Notes: generated by a model not told the origin, from the letters alone. Shown: positions 7,988-16,617, numbered from the stretch's first letter. The stretch is 64,000 nt of DNA from Clostridium sp. MB40-C1 (GCF_030913655.1 NZ_CP133189.1:1550001-1614000); one strand, 5' to 3'. Numbers and translations are program-made.

Positions 7988-8860
7988 CTAAGCTGTAATA
8001 TTTATTTTTCCATCATTGTGATCAGATTCGTCTTTCATATTGTCTTTATATTGCTTAATATTTTGTACTATTTTCTGTTGCTGTATCAATAATTTATCTG
8101 CATTTTGTGTATTTATGTTACTGCCAACTTCATTGCTTTGTATATTTTGATCAGTATCATTGTTACTTTGTGTATTTTTAGCGTTGTCATTTACCTCATT
8201 TAAGTTGCTAGATATATTTTCAGTAATTTTTTCAATATTATCATTTACTTTAGAAAGACGTTTCTTTTTTCTAACAGGATCAATTCCCCTTTGCTCATCT
8301 GTCTTTATTTCACTTTCTAAAACTCTTGCCTCTCCTGACATTATACTTTTTTGGGATGACAGTGCTTTAGCTTGCGATAGATTACTTGAAAGATTTAACA
8401 TATTATCCATAGTTTTGTCTACTTTCACACCATTAGCTGAACCATTCTTTAATTTCTGTTTAGATTCTTTATTTTTATTATCCTTCTCTTCAACACCCAT
8501 TGACTTACGTTGCTCTTGTAGCCTAATTTCATTTAACTGTTTATCAACTTCTTCAATTTGTTTATCTATGTTTTTCATCTTTTCTTGTATAGACTTTGAG
8601 TCCTCACCATTTTTTAAACATCTCTCTTTAATGGCATTTTTACTCTCCATTAAATTTTCCTTCTGCTTCATTAGGTTGTCCAATATATTGTTTTGTTTTG
8701 TCTTTCCTATTGAAGATTTAACAATACCATTTTTGTTGCCAGTACCAGTTTTTTCAATATTTTTATTGTTATTAACAGCATTCTTAGACAAATTGTTGTT
8801 AGAATTATAGTTTAATCTTCCTATGCCTACATGCTGTCGTGGTGAAAAAGATATATTCAT
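7988..8860 (-). CDS. Asn/Lys-rich coiled-coil protein of unknown function
   Basis: A 290-aa hydrophilic protein that I do not recognise. There is no signal peptide or membrane segment. The N-terminal third is low-complexity and rich in Asn, Lys and Gly. Residues of about 60-120 read as a charged coiled coil (MKNIDKQIEEVDKQLNEIR). A conserved-looking block, SGEARVLESEIKTDEQRG, lies near residue 175, and the tail is Asn/Gln/Asp-rich. Clostridial proteins of this look occur around flagellar or surface genes, but nothing here supports that link. SD AGGAGG-like upstream of ATG 8860. It is followed by a hairpin, then the AgrA/AgrC-like genes. Confidence 0.7.
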   Translation of the reverse strand: MNISFSPRQHVGIGRLNYNSNNNLSKNAVNNNKNIEKTGTGNKNGIVKSSIGKTKQNNILDNLMKQKENLMESKNAIKERCLKNGEDSKSIQEKMKNIDKQIEEVDKQLNEIRLQEQRKSMGVEEKDNKNKESKQKLKNGSANGVKVDKTMDNMLNLSSNLSQAKALSSQKSIMSGEARVLESEIKTDEQRGIDPVRKKKRLSKVNDNIEKITENISSNLNEVNDNAKNTQSNNDTDQNIQSNEVGSNINTQNADKLLIQQQKIVQNIKQYKDNMKDESDHNDGKINITA

Positions 8861-8902
8861 ATATAGTCCTCCTTTATCATAATTTTGTAATGTTTATATA
8901 TT

Positions 8903-8932
8903 TTGTTACATCTTTTTATCGTAGACTATTAT
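8903..8932 (+). promoter_or_regulatory. Candidate SigA promoter for the 27-aa ORF
   Basis: TTGTTA (8903-8908) and TATTAT (8927-8932) are separated by 18 bp and lie 37 nt ahead of the small ORF's start. In DNA this AT-rich a chance match is possible. Confidence 0.35.
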
Positions 8933-8968
8933 ATTTACTTAATTAGATTGTAATAAGAGGTGATCAAA

Positions 8969-9052
8969 ATGTATCAAGTAGACTTCATTTATATTCCCGA
9001 AACATTAAAATTTATAATTCTATTCAATTGGTATATAAACTTCCAAGTATAA
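8969..9052 (+). CDS. Candidate 27-aa small protein with a strong SD
   Basis: An ATG at 8969 follows AGAGGTGATC, which matches the anti-SD far beyond the minimum, with 3 nt to spare. The frame codes 27 residues (starting MYQVDFIYIPETLKF), mostly hydrophobic and aromatic in its second half, and ends with TAA at 9050-9052. A SigA-like promoter lies upstream. I recognise no family. It could be a genuine small membrane-active protein or the surviving 5' end of a gene whose remainder was lost: an IS605-type element begins 120 bp downstream. Confidence 0.4.
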   Translation: MYQVDFIYIPETLKFIILFNWYINFQV

Positions 9053-9475
9053 TTTAACCTACCTTCATGATATTTAATTAGCAACATACCTATAATAGGC
9101 ATCTATATATATTATCTTCTCCTTACTTCTATCTATTCTGATATTCTACATTATGTTTTGCAATTATTTATCCGATGTCTAACCATTCTAATACTCCCAT
9201 CTGCTCAAAAGTGGAAGTAAAGTATGGCACGACCTTGAATAACGTTTTTCCCTAAAGGATAACGGCTTCTAAGAAGTAAAACTCCCAAGAATCCTGTTAA
9301 TAACTTTCAGATGGAGTAAAAACTCCACCTGAAATTAAGAGCCCTGTTTATGATACGCTTCACCATACCGTAAGCTGTATAACTAATGAACATTTCAATA
9401 TTTACTGAATATTATATATAGAAATACAAGCTGTACTAGTGTATATAAGAAAATAATTCTTAGGAGATGTGATTT
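9053..9475. other. Intergenic region with IS605-type solo element
   Basis: Apart from the repeat at 9172-9351 this stretch has no supported gene. The last 120 bp must carry the promoter of the DUF6143-like gene. A CATACCGTA hexamer-like string (9364-9372) resembles a SigE/SigK -10 box, but no convincing -35 was found. Confidence 0.5.
9172..9351 (+). mobile_element. IS200/IS605-type solo element, copy 1 (no transposase)
   Basis: A 180-bp unit beginning CCGATGTCTAACCATTCTAA directly after TTTAT (9167-9171) and ending in TTTAT (9347-9351). Near the right end is the hairpin TTCAGATGGAGT / ACTCCACCTGAA, followed by AAGAGCCCTGTTTAT. The left end has the ACTCCCAT hairpin region. The internal block GGATAACGGCTTCTAA is shared with copies 2 and 4. 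There is no direct repeat of target, no Y1 transposase and no TnpB. It looks like a palindrome-associated element mobilised in trans, or a remnant RNA-encoding right end. Confidence 0.7.
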
Positions 9476-10036
9476 ATGTTAACGGAAAATAGTAATTATA
9501 TCGTAAATAACAAAAATATTAAGCCACAAAAGGTAGTTAGTATTCCAGTTCCTTTATTTAAATCAATACAGGGAAAATACTTTGTAGGTCAAACAGAAGC
9601 TTTATGGGTAGGCAATGGATTAAATGCCTGGGCTGGCTTAGTAAACCCATGCAATTCATATATTAATTTATATGCAAATGTATTTACTATTTCAAATTTT
9701 TCTGATGACTATTTAACTGCTGAAATATGGCTCAATACTAATATCGGGGAAAAAGGGAGTGTATCTCATAAAATTTCTCCAACCAATACTTCCTTAGATC
9801 CACTTCCAAAAAACAAGGCAGAGATTCGATTTGTAGAATCTACCACTACAGTTCCTACAAAGGGAGTTAATGTATATGAAAGAATAGTACCCCCTAATAC
9901 AACATTAGTAAGTGAAGAAGATGGAAAATTTATAGAATCACCATGTGGAAATTATACCATAGTTATAAAATCATCAAGTTCAAAACTTGATAAGGTAATA
10001 GTTGCATTAGGTTGGTGGGAAAAATCAATATGCTAA
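9476..10036 (+). CDS. DUF6143-like protein of unknown function
   Basis: A 186-aa soluble protein with no signal peptide. It resembles clostridial proteins grouped as DUF6143 (FKSIQGKYFVGQTEALWVG and NAWAGLVNPCNSYINLYANV), an assignment from memory. The composition suggests a beta-rich fold. The phrase NPxNSxINLYxNVFTISNF is a typical conserved part, and the end GWWEKSIC carries a terminal cysteine. Start ATG 9476 has SD TAGGAGATG. It is a single-gene unit, preceded by an IS605-type solo element and followed by two inverted repeats. No function can be stated. Confidence 0.6.
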   Translation: MLTENSNYIVNNKNIKPQKVVSIPVPLFKSIQGKYFVGQTEALWVGNGLNAWAGLVNPCNSYINLYANVFTISNFSDDYLTAEIWLNTNIGEKGSVSHKISPTNTSLDPLPKNKAEIRFVESTTTVPTKGVNVYERIVPPNTTLVSEEDGKFIESPCGNYTIVIKSSSSKLDKVIVALGWWEKSIC

Positions 10037-10052
10037 AAAAGGATATGTTACT

Positions 10053-10094
10053 AAATGGAGAAAACATTCCATACTTAGAATGTTTTTTCCATTT
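10053..10094 (+). terminator. Inverted repeat after the DUF6143-like gene
   Basis: AAATGGAGAAAACATTC and GAATGTTTTTTCCATTT form a 17-bp stem with one mismatch, 16 nt behind the stop codon. It lacks a T-run after the stem but is the best terminator candidate for this gene. Confidence 0.5.
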
Positions 10095-10149
10095 AAAACA
10101 ACAACACGTAAAGTGCTTCAAGATAATTTTAATTAAAAACTAGAGCCTT

Positions 10150-10194
10150 CATTGACAACCTGGAAAATAATTGTTTTTTCCCAAGTTGTCAATG
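10150..10194. repeat. Inverted repeat ahead of the histidine kinase 3' end
   Basis: CATTGACAACCTGG and CCCAAGTTGTCAATG form a 13-14 bp stem with an A/T loop. It lies between convergent genes and may help stop the kinase transcript coming from the right. Confidence 0.45.
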
Positions 10195-10286
10195 ACATAT
10201 CAAAATAGCCTTCCACAATTCATTACTTCTAACAAAAATATAATAAATACCTACAATAAATAGATTATCAGGTTGATTTAATGATA

Positions 10287-11534
10287 CTAACTTACAGCTA
10301 AAAAAGTAATAGTAAAAGTAGTACCCTCATTTATTTTACTTTCTACCTCAATCATTCCATCATGCCCTTCTACTATAGACTTTGAAAGTGCTAATCCAAT
10401 TCCAACAGATTCTGTTTTTTTACGTGTTTTTCCTTTGTAAAATCTTTTAAAAATATGTGGCATTTCTTCTTTAGGAATTCCTTCTCCATTATCTTTAATA
10501 ATTATTCTAACACAAACTGCAGTTCTTTCCGTAGAAACTTCTACATTTCCTCCTTCTTTTGTATGTTCTAAAGCATTTTTAATTAAATTTATAACTCCTT
10601 CACTGAGCCAATTAGTATCATGTTTAATCATAATTTGCTTTTCTTTTGGACAAAAAGTAAGATTAATTTTTTCATTCTCTGCCTTAGCTATGAGTGTTAA
10701 AACAGCTTCTTCTACTGTATTATTTATATTGCAATCCAACTTTTCAAATTTTATTACTCCTGCATCTAATTTAGCAAGCTGGAGCAAACTTTTTATAAGC
10801 CACTGAATTCTATTTAATTGTTTTCTACTATTTTCCAAAAAATCTTTTCTTCTATATTCATCTATTTTTCTATTTAAAAGTATATCATTATATATTATAA
10901 GCGATGAGATTGGAGTCTTAAGTTGATGTGAAATATCTGATAGTATATCTGTTAAGAATTTCTTTTCTTTTTGAACTTCTAAAAAATTATTCTTCATAAT
11001 TACCCTCATATTATTAAAAGAATGTCCAAGCTTTGCGAATAAACCTTCTGCATTTTCATAAATACCTATATCAAATTTACAATCCACTATATTTTTTGCT
11101 GCTAGTATAAGACTTTCAACGTTTCTATAGATCCTTATATATTCCATTGAAATTATCATTAATACAATACTAAAAAATATAGTAAACATTATTAATATGT
11201 ATTTCAATGCCCATTTATAGCTATTATCTACTTGTGGTATAAAATCTATCTCTATATTTTCACTAAATCCATATTCTTTTAATAGCTTCTTACCATCTTG
11301 TATATTCTGTTCATTAGGTCCTTTTGTTATTATTGGAATTATTTTCTCACTTAATTCAGGATGATTTTTGCTTATTTCTCCTAGTATTGCCATATTACTT
11401 TTTGCATAGTTAATCTTGATTTTATCATAGCTTGTATCCATTATAAAAAAAGATATTATTAAAGTTATAAAAGCTAAACCTAATATACTAAATAAACTTC
11501 GTTTTAATTCTGGATTGGTAAAATAATTATTCAT
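10287..11534 (-). CDS. Sensor histidine kinase (VanS/OmpR-partner type)
   Basis: A 415-aa membrane kinase. Transmembrane helices at about 12-32 and 108-132 frame an extracytoplasmic segment of about 75 residues, followed by a HAMP-like linker. The HisKA motif DISHQLKTPIS places the phospho-histidine at 203. The HATPase_c domain shows N-box LIKNALEHT, DNGEGIPKEEMPHIFKRFYKG and GIGLALSKSIVEGHDG. It starts 6 nt behind the response-regulator gene, using GAGG in that gene's last codons. The partner regulator is upstream. A MacB/FtsX-type exporter operon lies further upstream on the same strand, as in peptide-antibiotic response modules, though here the extracytoplasmic loop is larger than in BceS-like kinases. 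Confidence 0.85.
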   Translation of the reverse strand: MNNYFTNPELKRSLFSILGLAFITLIISFFIMDTSYDKIKINYAKSNMAILGEISKNHPELSEKIIPIITKGPNEQNIQDGKKLLKEYGFSENIEIDFIPQVDNSYKWALKYILIMFTIFFSIVLMIISMEYIRIYRNVESLILAAKNIVDCKFDIGIYENAEGLFAKLGHSFNNMRVIMKNNFLEVQKEKKFLTDILSDISHQLKTPISSLIIYNDILLNRKIDEYRRKDFLENSRKQLNRIQWLIKSLLQLAKLDAGVIKFEKLDCNINNTVEEAVLTLIAKAENEKINLTFCPKEKQIMIKHDTNWLSEGVINLIKNALEHTKEGGNVEVSTERTAVCVRIIIKDNGEGIPKEEMPHIFKRFYKGKTRKKTESVGIGLALSKSIVEGHDGMIEVESKINEGTTFTITFLAVS

Positions 11535-11540
11535 AGATTT

Positions 11541-12236
11541 CTACCTCTTTTCAACCTCTAAGTCCCATTGATAACCCAAACCTCTTTTAGTTTTTATATA
11601 CACAGGTTTTGAAGAATCTTCCTCTATCTTTTCTCTAATCCTTTTTACATACACCGAAAGAGTATTGGTATCAAAATAAGCTCCTGCACCTTCTATTAAT
11701 TTACCCAATATTTCCTCTCTACTCATTAACTTCTTAGGATTTGTCATAAATATTAGGAGGAGTTTGTATTCTTGTGTGGATAGAAGTATATCTTCTCCAT
11801 TTTTTTTCACCTCTGCTCTCTCTGTATTTAAAATAATATCTTTAGACTTTAATATTTTTTCATTATAATTTTCTGTATTAAACCTTCTCAAATTAGCTTT
11901 AATTCTTGAAATAAGTTCCTTTACCCTAAAGGGCTTTGTTATATAATCATCACCACCAATATCTAATCCTAAAATAATATTTACTTCATCATCACAGGCA
12001 GTTAAGAATATTATAGGAACTTCACTTTTATTTCTTATATATTTACATACATCATATCCACTTCCATCTGGAAGCATTACATCCAATATAACTATATCAA
12101 ATTTTTCTTCATCAAAAATTTTTAAAGCTTCCTCTACATATTCACATCTAATTACATCATACCCTTCATCTATAAGTGTAAACTCAATTCCTAAAGCTAG
12201 TCCCTCATCATCTTCTAATAGTAATATTTTACTCAA
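11541..12236 (-). CDS. OmpR/PhoB-family response regulator
   Basis: A 231-aa winged-helix response regulator. The receiver has D9/D10, phospho-acceptor D52 (IVILDVMLPDGSG) and the conserved K of DDYITKPF. The C-terminal trans_reg_C domain ends RTKRGLGYQW. The start is TTG at 12236 with SD GGAGG at 8-nt spacing; no better start exists. It forms an operon with the kinase downstream. A strong hairpin separates it from the ABC exporter genes upstream, so the two units are probably transcribed separately, with the regulator a likely controller of the exporter. That link is inference from position. Confidence 0.87.
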   Translation of the reverse strand: MSKILLLEDDEGLALGIEFTLIDEGYDVIRCEYVEEALKIFDEEKFDIVILDVMLPDGSGYDVCKYIRNKSEVPIIFLTACDDEVNIILGLDIGGDDYITKPFRVKELISRIKANLRRFNTENYNEKILKSKDIILNTERAEVKKNGEDILLSTQEYKLLLIFMTNPKKLMSREEILGKLIEGAGAYFDTNTLSVYVKRIREKIEEDSSKPVYIKTKRGLGYQWDLEVEKR

Positions 12237-12495
12237 AGTCTGTACCTCCTGTATATATAATTTAATCTTTTTAAATTATTGTTTTCAAATTAAAATAAGT
12301 TAACATTCTCCTAAAATATAGTCAAAATTTAAATTTAAAAGCTTTATAATTGAAAATGATCTTCTAAAATATATTTTACACAGTTTTTATAGCACATGTC
12401 TACTTTAACAAATTCCTATATATTATAGTTCCCTTTATAATCCCCCGATTCTTTAAACTAATAAATAAGCAAAAATAAACTTCACTTAATAGAAA

Positions 12496-12536
12496 TCTAA
12501 GCTTAAGAGAGTAAAATTTTCTCTTAAGCTTAGATT
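12496..12536 (-). terminator. Terminator of the ABC exporter operon
   Basis: AATCTAAGCTTAAGAGA and TCTCTTAAGCTTAGATT are perfectly complementary over 17 bp around a short AT loop. The hairpin lies 35 nt behind the exporter permease stop and ahead of the response-regulator gene. Confidence 0.75.
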
Positions 12537-12570
12537 GTTTATTTATATTCCTTATGATTTTATTTTTAAC

Positions 12571-15126
12571 TTATGCATCTGCTCTTATTACATCAATGGT
12601 ATTTTCTTTTTTAATTTTATTTAAAGGTTTGATTACTGCAATTATACCTATAATTACTGCAGCTAGTATCGAAATTCCTATAAAATTCCAAGGTATTCCC
12701 CATTTAAATCCTTTTATATCCCTAAAAGAAGAGCTAATCATATATGAAAAACCAGTTCCAATAATTGCTCCATAGAAACACCCATATAAACCATAAAGAA
12801 TTCCCTCAGTTAAAACCATAAACCTTATGTTCTTATAAGTCATTCCTAATGCGCTTAATGAAGCTATTTCTTTTTTTCTTAAAATCAAATTAGTTGTTAT
12901 AGTATTTATGATATTAACAGCTCCAATTAGTGATATTACAGCCACAAAACCATACATTAATATTTTCACCTGAAGCATACTATTCTTTATTTCTTTACCT
13001 TGTTTCATGATGTTAATAACTTTAACTCCATTGGCATCTCCTAATGGTTGAATCCACTTTTCAAACTCAGCTTCTTTATCTTGATCTTTTAGTAGAATTT
13101 CGGCAGATTTTAAAGGCATATTATCCATACTCTTACCACATATGTTTTTCATAACTTCCTTTGTGGTTATTAGTTTTAACTCATCAGAATTAAAACTATC
13201 ACTATATGGTGGGTTATCTACTATTGCAGCTACCTTAATCTTTACCATGTCTTTTTTTATGTCTTTATCTATAATCTTTAATTCTTTATTCTTATTTTTG
13301 TTTTTATTATACTCTGCGTCATCTATTGATTTTTCATATACAATATTTTTATTAACATAGAAAGTATCTCCAACTTTTAAAGTAGTAATAGGACCTTCAT
13401 AATATTTCCCATTTGCTTTTAATAAGTTATTTCTTACTAGTATAACCCCATTTTCTTTATTCATCTTTTCTGCATCTATTTTTCCTTGTTTAACATATGC
13501 CATACTTCCTTTTAACTTTGCTTCATCGTAAATATCAAAGCTCATATTTAAAGAAGTCATATCTTTATCTTCAAAATTTATCTTCTTATATAAGCTAGGC
13601 ATCATACTTAATACTTCTTTATCCTTTTGACTATCTAAAATTAATGCTTTAGAAGCATAATTTCCATAATACACAAACATATCTTTTACTAAATTATTAT
13701 TCTTAATTTTATCCATTACAACTCTTGTTAAAGAGCTTTTACCTTGTTTATTTACCATACCCCTAATTATAAAATGTGTTTTATAACTTTCTGAATCTTG
13801 ATCCGTAAAATTCTGGCTCACATTTACAAAGGAAGAAAAAGCTATAAATATAGTAACACTTATCATTATTGAAAACACAGTAATATTAAATCTTTTCTTG
13901 TTTCTTTTTATATTCTTAAATGCCATTAAACTATTTATTCCTAAGAATTTTTTTGCTATTCTCCCTCTGCTTTTCTTTATTTTCTCTTTTGTTATTGATG
14001 TTCTACTATTAATAGCAGTTAAAGGAGAAATATTTGCTGCAAACCTTGCTGGAATCAATGCTGATACATATATTGAAATCAATCCAATTACAGCACTAAT
14101 TACTAAGACATAATAAGGCATAACAATATCGATTTTTCCAAAAGCAGAACCTGACATCATTTTAAATAATTTGCATACTACAGATACTGCAAATGTGCCA
14201 CAAATTAATCCAATAGGGATTCCTATTAAACTTATTATAGTTGCTTCTCTTAAAACTATTTTTCTAACTTGCTTTGGTGTTGCTCCTACTGCTCTTAAAA
14301 GTCCATACTGTTTTATTCTTTCAATAACACTTATTTGAAAAGAATTATATATAACAGCTATTGTTGCTATAACAGCTATTGATATAACAATTGCTGCAAT
14401 TAAATATAAACTATTATTAATTCCTCTATTTTCTCCTTCTCCTAAATAGGTTAATAAATATGAATTAGTAGTAACATTTTTAAAGGAACTTTTTAATTCA
14501 GCAACTACATCTGATATATCTGCTTTTTCTGATATTCTTACATATATAGTAGATTTACTTATATCAAACTTATCACAATAAACTATTCCTAAAGATTTTC
14601 CTTCAAACTGAGTAACAGCATCATTTGCAATTAATCCTGTTATTTTATAATCTTTTGTTACACCAGTTCCAATATCTAATTTTACAACATTCCCCACTTT
14701 GGGCTTATCTTGAATATAATTTAATATCCAAGACTCTAATGCTATTTCTCCATCTTTATTTGGCAATCTGCCTTCTATAGTTTTATACGGTAAAAGTTCC
14801 AAAGCCTCTTTATTAAACTTTAAAATATCTATTTCCTTTGAATCTCTAAGCTTAGTGCTAGCAAAATTTTCTTTAAGTCCTATTTTATCAACTTTAGGAT
14901 TGTTTTTTAACTTTTTATAAGCATTTTCATCATTTTTAGATATCTGTAGATGAAAACTCCCTTTTTCTTTAATTTCTCTCTGAACAAAAGAATTCTGCAT
15001 ACTTTTTATAAACAAGCCTATTGATGTAATTAATGCTACTGAGAGTATTATCCCACAAATTGTAAGTACACTTCTTCTTTTATTGTTTTTTAAATATTTA
15101 TTTGTTATATCCTTGTAACTCTTCAT
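12571..15126 (-). CDS. FtsX/MacB-type ABC exporter permease, large two-domain form
   Basis: An 851-aa membrane protein. A first transmembrane helix at about 20-42 is followed by a large extracytoplasmic MacB-like domain to about 235. An FtsX core with three helices comes next (about 240-370), then a linker, a second helix (about 415-435), another large outer domain and a final FtsX core (about 725-840). The duplicated FtsX layout is typical of Gram-positive exporters for lipoproteins, peptides or antimicrobials. GLLRAVGATPKQVRKIVLREA is the classic FtsX loop. It lies 16 nt behind its ATPase gene. The neighbouring two-component pair suggests an envelope-stress or antimicrobial role, which is inference. 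Confidence 0.83.
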   Translation of the reverse strand: MKSYKDITNKYLKNNKRRSVLTICGIILSVALITSIGLFIKSMQNSFVQREIKEKGSFHLQISKNDENAYKKLKNNPKVDKIGLKENFASTKLRDSKEIDILKFNKEALELLPYKTIEGRLPNKDGEIALESWILNYIQDKPKVGNVVKLDIGTGVTKDYKITGLIANDAVTQFEGKSLGIVYCDKFDISKSTIYVRISEKADISDVVAELKSSFKNVTTNSYLLTYLGEGENRGINNSLYLIAAIVISIAVIATIAVIYNSFQISVIERIKQYGLLRAVGATPKQVRKIVLREATIISLIGIPIGLICGTFAVSVVCKLFKMMSGSAFGKIDIVMPYYVLVISAVIGLISIYVSALIPARFAANISPLTAINSRTSITKEKIKKSRGRIAKKFLGINSLMAFKNIKRNKKRFNITVFSIMISVTIFIAFSSFVNVSQNFTDQDSESYKTHFIIRGMVNKQGKSSLTRVVMDKIKNNNLVKDMFVYYGNYASKALILDSQKDKEVLSMMPSLYKKINFEDKDMTSLNMSFDIYDEAKLKGSMAYVKQGKIDAEKMNKENGVILVRNNLLKANGKYYEGPITTLKVGDTFYVNKNIVYEKSIDDAEYNKNKNKNKELKIIDKDIKKDMVKIKVAAIVDNPPYSDSFNSDELKLITTKEVMKNICGKSMDNMPLKSAEILLKDQDKEAEFEKWIQPLGDANGVKVINIMKQGKEIKNSMLQVKILMYGFVAVISLIGAVNIINTITTNLILRKKEIASLSALGMTYKNIRFMVLTEGILYGLYGCFYGAIIGTGFSYMISSSFRDIKGFKWGIPWNFIGISILAAVIIGIIAVIKPLNKIKKENTIDVIRADA

Positions 15127-15142
15127 TAAACTTCCCCCTGTA

Positions 15143-15841
15143 CTAGCCTATTCTCTCCTGAGATTTTATTTTCTCATCGCATTTTATTTCTCCATCACTT
15201 ATAGTTATTACTCTATCTGCTTGTTCTGCTATATTTAGATCATGAGTTATAACTATGAGGGTTTGATTATACTTTCTAGATGAAAGTTTTAAAAGTTCTA
15301 TTACTTCTTTACTATTTTTACTATCTAAGTTTCCAGTAGGCTCATCTGCAAGAATTATAGATGGTTTATTTATTAAAGCTCTCCCAATAGATACTCTCTG
15401 CTGTTGTCCTCCAGATAGTTCTGATGGAAGATGGTTTCTTCTATCTTTAAGCCCAAGCATTTCTATTACTTCTTCTAAATATTCCGTATCTGCCTTCTCT
15501 TTATCTAACAATGCAGGAAGAGAAATATTCTCTTCAACATCTAATACCGGTATTAAATTAAAAAACTGAAACACAAATCCAACATTTCTTCTTCTAAAAA
15601 TAGCTAATTTTTCTTCATTTAACTTATATACGTCCTCTCCATCTAAATAAATTTTTCCCGAAGTTGGTCTGTCTAATCCTCCTAGTATATGAAGTAGTGT
15701 ACTTTTTCCTGATCCTGATGCTCCAACTATAGCAACAAATTCTCCCCTCTCAACAAAAAACGATACATTTTTAAGAGCCTCTACCCTATTATTATCTTCA
15801 CCATAAATCTTTGATAAATTTTCAACCTTTAATATTTCCAT
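15143..15841 (-). CDS. ABC exporter ATPase, MacB/LolD type
   Basis: A 232-aa ATPase partner of the FtsX-type permease. Walker A GASGSGKST is at 40-48, a Q-loop follows in FVFQFFNLIP, the signature LSGGQQQR is at 142-149 and Walker B IILADEPTGNLDS follows at about 162-175. The GNLDS end and the FFNLIPVLDVEENI segment are hallmarks of the MacB/LolD group. The start at ATG 15841 has SD TTGGAGG. It is the first gene of the exporter operon. An inverted repeat about 165 bp upstream (16007-16032) could be a regulator site. Confidence 0.87.
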   Translation of the reverse strand: MEILKVENLSKIYGEDNNRVEALKNVSFFVERGEFVAIVGASGSGKSTLLHILGGLDRPTSGKIYLDGEDVYKLNEEKLAIFRRRNVGFVFQFFNLIPVLDVEENISLPALLDKEKADTEYLEEVIEMLGLKDRRNHLPSELSGGQQQRVSIGRALINKPSIILADEPTGNLDSKNSKEVIELLKLSSRKYNQTLIVITHDLNIAEQADRVITISDGEIKCDEKIKSQERIG

Positions 15842-16006
15842 ATATGTACCTCCAATTTTTTTATTTATGTTTTGTAATTTAAACTTTCAATTTTAAAAAC
15901 TTATCTAAAATTTCCTTTAATCCCTATCTATGTTTTAAATCTTATAGGTTTATTATATTTTCTTAACTTGTTTATAACAATAACTACTCTCTTACATTTA
16001 GAAGCT

Positions 16007-16032
16007 TAAATCTTACAATCTAGTAAGATTTA
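16007..16032. promoter_or_regulatory. Perfect 10-bp inverted repeat upstream of the exporter operon
   Basis: TAAATCTTAC and GTAAGATTTA flank a 6-nt spacer (AATCTA). It could be an operator for the nearby OmpR-type regulator or a small hairpin. There is no direct support beyond symmetry and position. Confidence 0.35.
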
Positions 16033-16164
16033 TTTATAAGAACCAAACTAACTTTATTAGAATAAACCTTTGATATGTATGAACTTAAGGTATTTTTACT
16101 GATTTAACCATAGAAAAAATAAGATAAAAATAGAAACATATTTTTGAGGAATTTTTGACGTCAA

Positions 16165-16196
16165 AAAAAGACTAAGGATTAACCCTAGTCTTTTTT
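16165..16196. terminator. Orphan bidirectional terminator
   Basis: AAAAAAAGACTA AGG and CCC TAGTCTTTTTTT form a hairpin with A- and T-runs on both sides, a canonical intrinsic terminator. No recognised gene ends within 300 bp in either direction apart from the remnant at 16333. Confidence 0.7.
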
Positions 16197-16332
16197 TCCT
16201 ATATATAATAGCAAAGATTTTTCTATTTAAATAAAAATACGAGCAAATAAATTAATAACAACAATATAAATAAATCTTCTGCTCAACCAGTTTTTATAAA
16301 TGTTATACCATTTTTGAAATTCAAGACAGTAA

Positions 16333-16449
16333 TTTATTGTATATTTAGTTTTACAGCTTTAGTTGTAGAGTTAGAAATAGCTTGTCCTGTTATACCTTCT
16401 GCAATAGCTTTTGCAATTAAATCAATGTTATAGTATGCATAATGATTTA
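16333..16449 (-). pseudogene. C-terminal coding remnant, possibly of a cell-wall amidase
   Basis: Reading minus, 38 sense codons between two stops give a protein-like tail containing NIDLIAKAIAEGITGQ and ending KLNIQ. The pattern (a helix with IAKAIAEGI close to a C terminus) recalls the ends of clostridial N-acetylmuramoyl-L-alanine amidases, but this is only a resemblance. There is no start codon with an SD. A strong terminator stands 135 bp downstream, fitting a gene whose 5' part was deleted. Confidence 0.4.
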
Positions 16450-16617
16450 ATTAGTTATTTCTTTAATTAAATATAAATTATTAACTTTTAGAGACAAGCT
16501 ACATATTATATTATATGGAAATAAACCCTATCCTACATAGATAATCAATATATTTAATAGCTTATCCATAAAAATTAATAATATTGATTATCTATGAAAA
16601 AAGGAGAGAAATTAAAT

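Larger units (their letters stand above)
15842..16617. other. Gene-poor 0.78-kb intergenic region
   Basis: No intact gene was found. It contains the inverted repeat at 16007-16032, a strong bidirectional terminator at 16165-16196 that serves no visible gene, and a 39-codon coding remnant on minus (16333-16449). This pattern suggests that a gene once stood here and was largely deleted. Confidence 0.55.

Noticed and set aside
8160-8810. Long plus-strand frame of 216 codons
   Set aside because: It is exactly antisense to the Asn/Lys-rich coiled-coil gene, lacks an SD, and its Leu/Phe/Ser-rich product is what the complement of such a gene gives.
5701-8990. agrB/agrD genes near the AgrC/AgrA-like pair
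   Set aside because: No membrane protease frame and no short thiolactone-type pro-peptide was found on either strand.
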